This document shows positions 18,869-26,789 of a DNA stretch of 64,000 nt, one piece after another; position 1 is the first letter of the stretch, and each line of letters starts with the position of its first letter. The notes under the pieces were generated by a model, which saw only the letters and a list, made by a program, of their open reading frames with translations, had not been told where the DNA came from and did no database searches. Origin of the DNA: JAPOXR01 sp965219635 (GTDB taxonomy: Bacteria > Pseudomonadota > Alphaproteobacteria > Rhodobacterales > Rhodobacteraceae); contig OZ244783.1 of assembly GCA_965219635.1 (NCBI GenBank), forward strand, positions 2,666,001 to 2,730,000. The letters run 5' to 3'. A program made the translations under genes and the position numbers.

Positions 18869-19237
18869 CGGCCAATCTTCCAGTCTGTTGTTCGAGGCGG
18901 TTCCCGGCCCCAATTACCCGCTTCGCTGCAGCGGTGTTGACGCAGCAGTTGCGCATTTGCCTTGCTGCCAGAGCGGCTTCTTCAACATCAATGCACGAGC
19001 GCGCGCAACAGGGATTCATAGCCAACCGCTTCTCCTGCAGGCCGTCATTAGCGACAATTCCGGGCATTGCAGGGGTGCCAGACGGCTAACCGGAGTCGAA
19101 CGCACGCAACCTCCGGACTTTCAGGCCGGATACCTACTCTTCCCAAGCGCCCCACCCTGGCAGAAAATGGGCACTCCCCACACAATATGCAGCGTCCGGT
19201 GTGGCGTTTCTCTCCCAGCAAGGGTATCTGGTGCGCC
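18869..19237. other. Intergenic region between SDR and parC
   Basis: This 370 bp is divergent and should contain promoters for both genes. A tRNA-like arrangement near 19075-19155 on the minus strand (a GTTCGACTCC loop and a short hairpin) was examined; its T stem does not pair, so no tRNA is called. Confidence 0.45.
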
Positions 19238-21451
19238 ATGCAGGACCAACTTGAAACCCGCGAACCGCTCGGCAAGGCGATCAGCGAGCGCTACCTCCAG
19301 TATGCGCTCTCTACCATCATGCACCGCGCCCTACCGGACGCTCGCGATGGGCTGAAACCTGTGCATCGGAGAATCCTGCACGCCATGCGCGAGTTGCGGC
19401 TCGGATCCTCGGGCGGCTTCCGCAAGTCGGCAAAGATCTCCGGGGATGTGATGGGCAACTACCACCCGCATGGCGACCAGGCGATCTACGATGCCCTCGT
19501 CAGATTGGCCCAGAACTTCAACATGCGCTATCCGCTGGTGGAGGGGCAAGGCAACTTCGGAAATGTCGACGGCGACAACGCCGCAGCCTCCCGCTACACC
19601 GAGGCGCGCCTGGCGCGAGCGGCCGAGGCACTCATGGAGGGCATGTCCGAGAATGCCGTCGACTTCCGGCCGAACTATGACGGTACACTGGACGAACCGG
19701 TTGTCCTGCCAGCAGCGTTTCCCAACCTCTTGGCAAACGGCGCCAGCGGGATCGCAGTCGGGATGGCGACAAACATTCCGCCGCATAACCTCGGTGAACT
19801 GTGCGATGCGTGCCTCCGGCTACTGAAGGCTCCCGACGCCCGCGACTCGACTCTGGCGGGTATCGTAAAGGGCCCTGACTTCCCGACAGGGGGCATCATC
19901 GTCGAGTCTCCTGAATCCATTGAGGAAACCTACTCGACCGGCAAGGGATCGATACGGGTCCGGGCACGATGGGAAATCGAGAAGCTTGAAAGAGGAATCT
20001 GGCAGATCGTCGTGACCGAGGTGCCGTTTCAGGTGCCCAAGTCCCGGCTTATCGAGCGCATTGCCTCGCTCATTCAGGAAAAGAGGCTTCAATGGCTCGT
20101 GGACATAAGGGACGAGTCCACCGAGGATATTCGCATCGTCCTCGAACCGCGTTCACGCAACGTCGATGCAACGGTCCTCATGGAAGCCCTGTTCCGGCAG
20201 ACCGACCTCGAAAAGCGCTTTGCCCTGAACATGAACGTACTCATCGACGGCTACACGCCGAGGGTCTGTTCATTGAAGGAACTGCTGCGGGCATTTCTTG
20301 ACCACCGCCGTGAAGTGCTGGAACGCAGGTCAAAGCACCGGCTCGGCAAGATCGACCAGCGCCTTGAAATACTCGAGGGCTTCATTACCGCATATGCCAG
20401 CCTTGATCGCGTTATCGAAATCATCCGGTTCCACGATGAGCCAAAGAGCTCGCTGATCGCCGAATTCGATCTCACTGACAACCAGGCGGAGGCAATACTC
20501 AACATGCGGCTCAGGAGCCTCCACAAGCTTGAGGAAATCGAGTTGAGGAAGGAACAGGAAGCGCTTCAAATCGAGCGGGCGGAGATCGATGATCTCATCC
20601 AGGACGGCAATCTCCAATGGGAGCGCATTGCCGAGGAAATCAAGGACATCAAGAAGCGGTTCGGCCAGTCGGCGTCTGGTGGCGAGCGGCGGACAACCTT
20701 CGAGTCGGCCCCGGAAGTCGCAGAGCTTTCCACCGAGGTCATGATTGAGAAGGAGCCAGTCACCATCGTCTGCTCCCGCATGGGCTGGATCAGAATGATG
20801 AAGGGCACGCTGCCCGTAGATCAGGAGTTCAAGCACCGGGACGGCGATGAAGGCAGGTTTGTCCTGCACGCCAATACCACGGACAAGCTCACCCTGTTTG
20901 GATCGAACGGAAGGTTCTACCAGATTGGCGTGACCACAATCCCAGGTGGGCGCGGACTTGGAGAGCCAGTCAGGGTCATGGTGGATCTGCCCAACGACGC
21001 CGAGATCGTTTCCCTCCTCGTTCATGACGGAAACCGGAAGCTCGTTCTTGCATCCGCATCGGGCTACGGGTTCATCGTAAGGGAAGCCGATGTCGTAGCC
21101 TCCACACGCAACGGCAAGCAGATAATGAACCTGAAGGCGCCCGATCAGGCCAAGGTTTGCACGATACTGGATGGAGACCATATCGCGGTGGCAGGCGACA
21201 GCGGGCGGTTGCTGATCTTTCCTGTCGGCGAACTTGCAGAGTTGGCAAGAGGAAAGGGCGTTCGACTGCAGAAATACAGCAAGGGCGGGCTGTCCGACCT
21301 CAAGAGTTTCTCGATTGCGGACGGTCTGCAATGGAAGGAACGCGGCGGCCGGACACGGCGCGTTACGGAACTGGAGCGGTGGATTGGCAAGCGCAGCCAG
21401 GTTGGCAGCAAACCGCCGCGAGGCTTCCCAAAGGACAACAAGTTCACATGA
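19238..21451 (+). CDS. parC: DNA topoisomerase IV subunit A
   Basis: About 737 residues from ATG 19238; the frame is open upstream but MQDQLETREPLGKAISERYL is the family N-terminus. The catalytic tyrosine is Y120 (AASRYTEARL), just after the GNFGNVDGDN loop. In the quinolone-resistance region, HPHGDQ has Gln81 where E. coli ParC has Ser80. The GyrA-like C-terminal beta-pinwheel is short, as in ParC. The enzyme pairs with ParE to decatenate daughter chromosomes. parE is not in the window. It converges with the P450 gene with only nine bases between stops. Confidence 0.96.
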   Translation: MQDQLETREPLGKAISERYLQYALSTIMHRALPDARDGLKPVHRRILHAMRELRLGSSGGFRKSAKISGDVMGNYHPHGDQAIYDALVRLAQNFNMRYPLVEGQGNFGNVDGDNAAASRYTEARLARAAEALMEGMSENAVDFRPNYDGTLDEPVVLPAAFPNLLANGASGIAVGMATNIPPHNLGELCDACLRLLKAPDARDSTLAGIVKGPDFPTGGIIVESPESIEETYSTGKGSIRVRARWEIEKLERGIWQIVVTEVPFQVPKSRLIERIASLIQEKRLQWLVDIRDESTEDIRIVLEPRSRNVDATVLMEALFRQTDLEKRFALNMNVLIDGYTPRVCSLKELLRAFLDHRREVLERRSKHRLGKIDQRLEILEGFITAYASLDRVIEIIRFHDEPKSSLIAEFDLTDNQAEAILNMRLRSLHKLEEIELRKEQEALQIERAEIDDLIQDGNLQWERIAEEIKDIKKRFGQSASGGERRTTFESAPEVAELSTEVMIEKEPVTIVCSRMGWIRMMKGTLPVDQEFKHRDGDEGRFVLHANTTDKLTLFGSNGRFYQIGVTTIPGGRGLGEPVRVMVDLPNDAEIVSLLVHDGNRKLVLASASGYGFIVREADVVASTRNGKQIMNLKAPDQAKVCTILDGDHIAVAGDSGRLLIFPVGELAELARGKGVRLQKYSKGGLSDLKSFSIADGLQWKERGGRTRRVTELERWIGKRSQVGSKPPRGFPKDNKFT

Positions 21452-21460
21452 ACTGCGTGG

Positions 21461-22813
21461 TCAATGCTCCACAGGAATGCAGTTGAGCCAAACCCCTCCT
21501 TCCGGCCGGGTGGTCAGGATCAGGACTGGTTGAGGCGGCCTTCCCGGAACCGGCGTGAACCGGAAGTTTGCAATAAGTGAGGCCAGCAGGATTGCCGCCT
21601 CCTGCATGGCGAAGTTCGAACCGATACAGGATCTCGGGCCGCCGCCGAAAGGCAAGTATTGAAACTGGTCGATGTCTCTTGGCCGCTTGAAGCGTCCCGG
21701 CTCAAATCCGTCCGGATTCTCCCATAGGCAACGGTTTCGGTGCAACGCGTACACAGGGATCAGTATGGTATCCTTGGCGCGAACTTCTCGCCCACCAAGC
21801 TCGTCCTCCTCCAGAGCAGTCCTGAGCAACAGCCCCGCTGGCGGGTAGAGCCGCAGTGCCTCCATCAAAACCAGCGTCGTAAACGGAAGCTGTTCCACAT
21901 CTTCGGCGGTCGCACATTCATCGCCGAGCACGGCCCGGACTTCCTCGCGTACCCGTTCCTGCGAAGCCTGATCTACGGAGAGCAGGTAGAGTGTCCAGGA
22001 AAGAGCAAGGGCCGTTGTTTCATGGCCTGCCACCACGAAAGTCAGCAAGTTGTCCCTGAGTTCCTGCGGGTTCATCCTGCGCCCCGACTTCGGGTCTGTC
22101 GCATTGGCCAGCAGGTCGTGAAGATCACCACTGGACGGTTCTTCCGACTCCCGCCTCCGGCGTATCGCTTCATCAGCAGCGGCCTTGAGGTGGCGTACCT
22201 GGCTCGCCGGAAGAACTCTGCCCGTGCGCGGGATCCATGACGGTGCACCCATGATGTCAAGGATCGAGGTCCGTGCGCTCCTCGAGACGTAGATGTCTAT
22301 TGCCCGCCCCGCTACAGACCGGTCGATCGCACCCTTGCCTGCGAACATGACATCACTGATGACCTCGAAGGTCGCAGCGGTAAACTCAGAATGCATGTCG
22401 ACTACCGCCTCTTCGACAGTTCGAAGACGCTCCACAAGCCTTGCCGCAGAACCTGTCATCACAGGCCCCAGTGAACTGATGTTGCGGCGGGAAAATACCG
22501 GGGAGGCCGCACGCTTCTGCCATAGCCAACTGCGGCCCTCGGCAAGGAACAGGCTTTCGCCAATGACCGGTCGAAGCACATTCCGGACCACCTCGGATTT
22601 GGGATACTGATCCGGTTTTTCGAGCAGTACGCGCCGCAGCGCCGTGGGGTCCATGACCATGTGCCATCGCCTGCCAGTCCTGCCAGACACCATCAACTGT
22701 TGCGTGGCGAGTTCGGGAATGATCTCGAGAAGATTACGCCTTGCGGTCTTGACCACTTGGAAGATGCCGAGCGGCTGCGTGGCGAGATTTGCCCTGACCG
22801 GAAGTTCCGTCAT
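21461..22813 (-). CDS. Cytochrome P450
   Basis: The protein has 450 residues from ATG 22813. The I-helix oxygen-binding motif AGHETT is at 262-267, the K-helix ExxR in MEALRLYPP, and the haem loop FGGGPRSCIG places the thiolate ligand at C396. There is no membrane anchor, so it is probably a soluble bacterial P450 needing a separate ferredoxin or reductase, none of which is nearby. An ATG 17 codons upstream (22864) is possible. However, the homologous copy at 23.9-24.1 kb keeps the MT-LPVRANLA codons and changes many amino acids before them, which favours the later start. Substrate unknown. Confidence 0.92.
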   Translation of the reverse strand: MTELPVRANLATQPLGIFQVVKTARRNLLEIIPELATQQLMVSGRTGRRWHMVMDPTALRRVLLEKPDQYPKSEVVRNVLRPVIGESLFLAEGRSWLWQKRAASPVFSRRNISSLGPVMTGSAARLVERLRTVEEAVVDMHSEFTAATFEVISDVMFAGKGAIDRSVAGRAIDIYVSRSARTSILDIMGAPSWIPRTGRVLPASQVRHLKAAADEAIRRRRESEEPSSGDLHDLLANATDPKSGRRMNPQELRDNLLTFVVAGHETTALALSWTLYLLSVDQASQERVREEVRAVLGDECATAEDVEQLPFTTLVLMEALRLYPPAGLLLRTALEEDELGGREVRAKDTILIPVYALHRNRCLWENPDGFEPGRFKRPRDIDQFQYLPFGGGPRSCIGSNFAMQEAAILLASLIANFRFTPVPGRPPQPVLILTTRPEGGVWLNCIPVEH

Positions 22814-22944
22814 CGACTTGCTCAATGCTGCGTTGGCAACGCAATAACACCCATTGGCACGCATCGTCCAATATTGGCTCGCCTACGGGGCAATTGCTCC
22901 AGTTGCCCGGCTGGCGGTGGAAACCGCCTTTCAGCTACAGCCCT
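22782..22944 (-). repeat. Copy A of a 163-bp repeat spanning the P450 start and upstream DNA
   Basis: It contains the first dozen P450 codons and about 130 bp upstream. It matches 23929-24091 in the same orientation without gaps and with only scattered substitutions. Long identical blocks include CATCGACTTGCTCAATGCTG and CAGTTGCCCGGCTGGCGGTG. Because most of it is non-coding, the P450 promoter or operator is probably inside. Confidence 0.85.
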
Positions 22945-22980
22945 GCCCCTGGACCGTCCAAAACCAGGACCACATACGGA

Positions 22981-23589
22981 TCAGGCGGCAACACGTGTGC
23001 TGCGTCGCTGCAAGTTCGACCATATTCGGTATGCCTCAAGCAACCCGAGTGGCAGGAAATGCACCAGCGCCGGGCCGATTCCGCCCCAGTCGTGCAGAGC
23101 GGCCCAGTGGATGAGCGTCAGGACGGCAGCACCATAGACAAATCGTTGCAGCGTTTTCCACTTCGGTCCCATGCTGCGGACCCACCCGTCTGTGGAAGTC
23201 ACAGCCAGTGGTACAAGGACCAGGAATGCAAGCCAGCCGGTCCAGATGTAGAGTTTGGAAAGCTCACCGATCGTGAAGGCCACTAAACCTATGTCAACCA
23301 AGTAGAGCACCGTATGTGCCAAAACATAGAAGAAGGCGGCGACGCCAAGATAGCGACGGCGCTTCATCAGCCAACGAGGCCCACGCCAGCCTTTGAGCAG
23401 CATAGTCAGCGGTGTGATCATCATGGCAATGATCATGAACCGCGCGGCAAACTCGCCAGTCGGATGCAGCAGATCATGCACCGCGTCTGGGTCGCCGGAG
23501 GTGAGGCCAAGTATCATGGGAATGGCGGGCAGGCTGAGAAGAAGCCAGAAGGTATAGGGATGATCCCAGATTGATTTGAGTGTGGACAT
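22981..23589 (-). CDS. msrQ: MsrQ/YedZ-like ferric-reductase-type membrane protein
   Basis: The protein has 202 residues with about six hydrophobic helices, matching the ferric reductase-like transmembrane domain of MsrQ. Conserved blocks are RRRYLGVAAFFYVLAHTVLY, WTGWLAFLVLVPLAVTSTD and TLQRFVYGAAVLTLIHW; the His residues in these helices are the expected haem ligands. MsrQ passes quinone electrons to the periplasmic molybdo-enzyme MsrP, which repairs oxidised methionines. msrP normally sits directly upstream but is not found here. It reads toward the P450 gene, 167 bp away, so the two may be cotranscribed. Confidence 0.83.
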   Translation of the reverse strand: MSTLKSIWDHPYTFWLLLSLPAIPMILGLTSGDPDAVHDLLHPTGEFAARFMIIAMMITPLTMLLKGWRGPRWLMKRRRYLGVAAFFYVLAHTVLYLVDIGLVAFTIGELSKLYIWTGWLAFLVLVPLAVTSTDGWVRSMGPKWKTLQRFVYGAAVLTLIHWAALHDWGGIGPALVHFLPLGLLEAYRIWSNLQRRSTRVAA

Positions 23590-23816
23590 GATCAGAACTC
23601 CGCTTACGTATCATTAACGCTGTGGCCCAGCGTTTCCGTCGCGGTCAGCAAGACAGGGGCGCAAAAAAGGTATCTTGGTTGGTGTCGGCTGAATCGCCGA
23701 TGCAAACAGGATTGAACAAAGTCACATAGCGTCAGCGGCCACTGGGAGAAGGTGGAGATTTCGTAGCTAACTGGACTGGCCACTTAAGGCCTTTGAAGGC
23801 TGTCCCCGACCGGTTC

Positions 23817-23960
23817 CTAGGCCGTACCGGCGGTATCCCCGTATCCGGCCAAGGCAGTTGTTTCCGGACCAACATGGATTCTGCTCGGTAGTCGGCGCTT
23901 GCCAGAAACGTAGACGAGCTGGTCGGTTGCGAGATTTGCCCTGACCGGAAGATCCGTCAT
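23817..23960 (-). pseudogene. Remnant of a second P450 gene 5' end
   Basis: The frame begins MTDLPVRANLAT, matching MTELPVRANLAT of the intact P450 at 22813, then loses similarity and stops at 23817 after 47 codons. A later stretch (GPETTALA) resembles the AGHETTALA I-helix motif and may mean a large internal deletion, but it is short enough to be chance. It is best seen as a duplicate whose coding part has decayed while the upstream region stayed similar. Confidence 0.5.
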
Positions 23961-24091
23961 CGACTTGCTCAATGCTGTGTCTGAGATGCAGTAATACCCG
24001 TTGGCACGCAACGTCCACCGGTGGCTCGTCCTATGGCAGATTGCTCCAGTTGCCCGGCTGGCGGTGGAAGCCGCCTTTCAGCTACAACCCT
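23929..24091 (-). repeat. Copy B of the 163-bp P450 upstream repeat
   Basis: This gap-free match to 22782-22944 ends at the same relative positions. Copy B lacks the ATG used for the longer P450 reading (TTG instead) but keeps the ATG of MT-LPVRAN. DNA further upstream (above 24091) and further downstream is unrelated between copies. Confidence 0.85.
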
Positions 24092-24092
24092 A

Positions 24093-24574
24093 CTACGGGA
24101 TTACTCTTTGAGGACCTCGCAACGAACATGCCTGACCTCGGTTTGCCAATGCTGGCCAACTCAGGAAGACTTGATGGTCCATTACATCCGAACCCGCGCG
24201 AACTGAAACTGCCGACTGGTAGCGGTATTTCTGCTCCTTCGGCACAAAACTGCGCTTTTCCATAAGCCGACCGATGCCACAACTGCGGTATCCGAAATCC
24301 AGTCCAAGCTCGAATGGCATATTGAGGTGGTAGTATTCGCCTTCCACGCGTGCTTGGCAACGGCTGAGGTCGTGAATGGAGTAGGGGGAAGACCGGATGA
24401 GTCGAGAATCTTACTGTTACGGGGCTCACCGACATCATTCTGTTTGGGGGCGACTCGAGGTTTCAGGTCAAACTTCACAAGGCAAAAGAGCATTGCCCGA
24501 AGAATCTAATCGTACTGTCCATCAAGGGGACAGTTTACGAATACATTTCGATCAAATTCGTCGGCTTCATTCAA
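24093..24574 (-). pseudogene. Broken gene of the NCP-motif/SIHDLSR/NMPFELG protein family
   Basis: Conceptual translation in shifting frames gives FDRNVFVNCPLDGQYD, an in-frame TAG (24506-24508), then ILRAMLFCLVKFDLKPRV and GEPRNSKIL. After a frameshift near 24400 come YSIHDLSR, HLNMPFELGLDFGYR, KYRYQSAVS and AGSD. This order is that of a roughly 170-200-residue family common in proteobacterial accessory regions, thought by some to be TIR- or nucleotide-binding-like; that function is not established. At least one nonsense and one frameshift make it inactive. It starts within a few bases of the DUF2188 stop, so the two once formed an operon. Confidence 0.6.
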
Positions 24575-24580
24575 CAGGTG

Positions 24581-24805
24581 CTATCCACCAGTCAAATCGG
24601 CAAAGCCTTCAAAGGAATTGCGCGCGTGAATTTGCCCATCCCGCCCGTGGATGTAGACTACACTCCCTTGCTTTCGGGCAATTTTGCGTGCTGCCTTGAT
24701 CGCCTCCTGCTGAGTTTCAAAGCGGCGCGTGACCCTGACATTACCGGTCTTGCGAACCGCCCATTTTTTGCCCCGCGACACGACATGCAGGCCTTTGGTG
24801 CCCAT
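24581..24805 (-). CDS. DUF2188-family small protein
   Basis: The protein has 74 residues from ATG 24805, which has a GGAG eight bases upstream; a longer open frame to 24943 adds unrelated sequence. It matches DUF2188: LHVVSRGKKWAVRKTGN, a helix with ETQQEAIKAARKIARKQGS, then VVYIHGRDGQIHARNSF. DUF2188 is a small basic alpha/beta domain with no proven role, frequent in accessory regions. Its downstream partner is the broken gene at 24093-24574. The gene itself looks intact. Confidence 0.75.
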   Translation of the reverse strand: MGTKGLHVVSRGKKWAVRKTGNVRVTRRFETQQEAIKAARKIARKQGSVVYIHGRDGQIHARNSFEGFADLTGG

Positions 24806-25168
24806 GATCTGATCTCCGGTACTGTCTGGAAGTTGTTTACCACGAAGCACACGGGGGGCACATATATGCTGGCAATAGCCTGCCTGGAATCGGCGATCCA
24901 GCCGGCGCAGACCGTCATATTGACCCAGACCTGTCCGAGCCACAACTAGTCAGCCTTGCGAACCGAATGCCCTCTAAACCCAGTGTTTCTTGACGGGACC
25001 GGTGGAGTGAAACCGGTCCAATTCAGGTTTAGGCCCCCTGACAGAGCCGGGAAGAGACAGAGTTCAGGATGTCCAATGCGGCAGAATCGGATACAGTCAT
25101 TTGGTGCAACCATCCAAGCTGGTGAGCTTCGCCAACAGGTGGCGGCAAGTCAAGGGAGGCATAGTCCA

Positions 25169-26782
25169 TTGGAGACCTATGATCATATCGTCATCGGAGG
25201 CGGTAGTGCTGGTTGTGTCGCAACCTCGAGACTGGTTGAGGACGGTGCAGGAGATATCCTCCTGTTGGAAGCCGGATATCATCACCGGCATCCGTTGCTG
25301 GACATGCCGCCAGGCGTCTTCAAGCTGCTCAAGAATGGATCCAAGTTCTTCAAGATGCACAGGTCCGTGCCACAGGAACAGCTTGGCGGACGCAGCGCCG
25401 AAATCCCGCAAGGGAATGTGCTGGGCGGCGGCTCAACGGTAAACGGCCAGGCATATGTGCGTGGCCGTCCAAGCGACTATGATGAATGGCATGAGACCCT
25501 GCGCGGCAATAACGACGCAATCAGCTGGGAATGGAAAGAAGTCCTGCCCCACTTCAAGCGCCTTGAGGGCAACCAGAAGTTCAACGACGAGTACCATGGC
25601 AGCGACGGCAAGTTGATTGTCTCCGACCCGGGGTACATCGATGATATGGCGCGATGGTTTGTTCAGGCGCTTCAGGCGCAGGGCGAACCCTTCAACCCGG
25701 ACTTCAATGGCGCAAACCAGCGTGGCGTTGGGTATTTTCAGTTCACCTACAACCGGGGCCAACGGATATCGGCGGCGTATGCTTTCATCGATCCATTGAT
25801 GAAAAATCCCAGACTGACAGTACGGCTGGAAGCGGAGGTGCATCGCATCGTCATTGAGGACGATCGCGCCGTCGGTGTGGTGTATAGGGACAAATCAGGT
25901 CTGCACGAAGTCCGCGCCAATGGAGAGATCATTCTCTCTGCCGGTGCATTCATGACGCCAAAGATCCTGATGCTGTCCGGGCTTGGGCCTGCTGACCACC
26001 TCAAGACACACGGGATCGAAGTTAATCAGGACTTGCCCGGCGTCGGTCAGAATCTCAAGGACCATCCGGATGTCTCCGTGGTTGCGAAAGCCAACGGCCC
26101 TTATGGGTATTTTACTCAGGACCGGGGATGGAACATGATCCGGAACGGCCTGGAATTCAAACTGTTCGGACGAGGCAGGATCACCACAACCGGTTTGGAG
26201 GCAGCCTGTTTTGTCAACCCTGTGGATCCCGAGGCCCCGCCGACGCATGAGGCCTACTGCATTCCAGTCCTCTATCTTGATGACGAGAAACTGAAGGAAG
26301 TCGGCGACGGACCTGGGGTTTCGATTCAAATGGTCCTGCTGAAGCCGCATTCAGTTGGGGAGGTCAGGCTTGCTTCCGCCGATCCTTCGGCAATGCCGGC
26401 AGTGTCACCGAATTTCCTCCAGGACGATCGCGACATGCAGGCCATGCTGACCGGGCTGCGCTACTTCAAGCAAACAATGGAGACACGCCCGTTGGCAGAC
26501 AAGGTCACGGAAATCGTCGCACCTCTTGACTACTCGGACGACGGACTGCGGGAACATTGCAAGCGCGTGGTCAAGACCAATTTCCACCCGGTCGGCACTG
26601 CGAAAATGGGCGCCGATGGAGATCCCATGGCAGTGCTTGATGCCAGGATGCGCGTACGGGGAATAGAAGGGCTTCGGGTCTGCGATATGTCGGCGGTACC
26701 GGACATTCCAGCAGGGAACACCAATGCACCGGCAATGATGCTCGGCGACCGTTGCGCGGACCTCGTCCTTGGGCGCCTCTAG
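25169..26782 (+). CDS. GMC-family FAD-dependent oxidoreductase (choline dehydrogenase-like)
   Basis: The protein has 537 residues. The start is TTG 25169, chosen because AGGGAGG lies nine bases upstream and the FAD-binding fold begins at once (YDHIVIGGGSAGCVATSRL). The open frame extends 71 codons upstream, but that part is not family-like. Other GMC marks are GNVLGGGSTVNGQAYVRG, the second FAD signature GAFMTPKILMLSGLGP and the active-site region NFHPVGTAKMG with the catalytic His. It oxidises an alcohol, possibly an alkyl, polyethylene glycol or sugar alcohol; substrate unknown. The preceding 24806-25168 stretch holds no gene. Confidence 0.9.
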   Translation: METYDHIVIGGGSAGCVATSRLVEDGAGDILLLEAGYHHRHPLLDMPPGVFKLLKNGSKFFKMHRSVPQEQLGGRSAEIPQGNVLGGGSTVNGQAYVRGRPSDYDEWHETLRGNNDAISWEWKEVLPHFKRLEGNQKFNDEYHGSDGKLIVSDPGYIDDMARWFVQALQAQGEPFNPDFNGANQRGVGYFQFTYNRGQRISAAYAFIDPLMKNPRLTVRLEAEVHRIVIEDDRAVGVVYRDKSGLHEVRANGEIILSAGAFMTPKILMLSGLGPADHLKTHGIEVNQDLPGVGQNLKDHPDVSVVAKANGPYGYFTQDRGWNMIRNGLEFKLFGRGRITTTGLEAACFVNPVDPEAPPTHEAYCIPVLYLDDEKLKEVGDGPGVSIQMVLLKPHSVGEVRLASADPSAMPAVSPNFLQDDRDMQAMLTGLRYFKQTMETRPLADKVTEIVAPLDYSDDGLREHCKRVVKTNFHPVGTAKMGADGDPMAVLDARMRVRGIEGLRVCDMSAVPDIPAGNTNAPAMMLGDRCADLVLGRL

Positions 26783-26789
26783 CGGTAAC

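Noticed and set aside
19075..19155. tRNA-like sequence on the minus strand with a TTCGACTCC loop and a GAA-containing hairpin
   Set aside because: The T stem does not pair, the anticodon stem has a mismatch and the D arm lacks its usual bases; no complete cloverleaf can be drawn.
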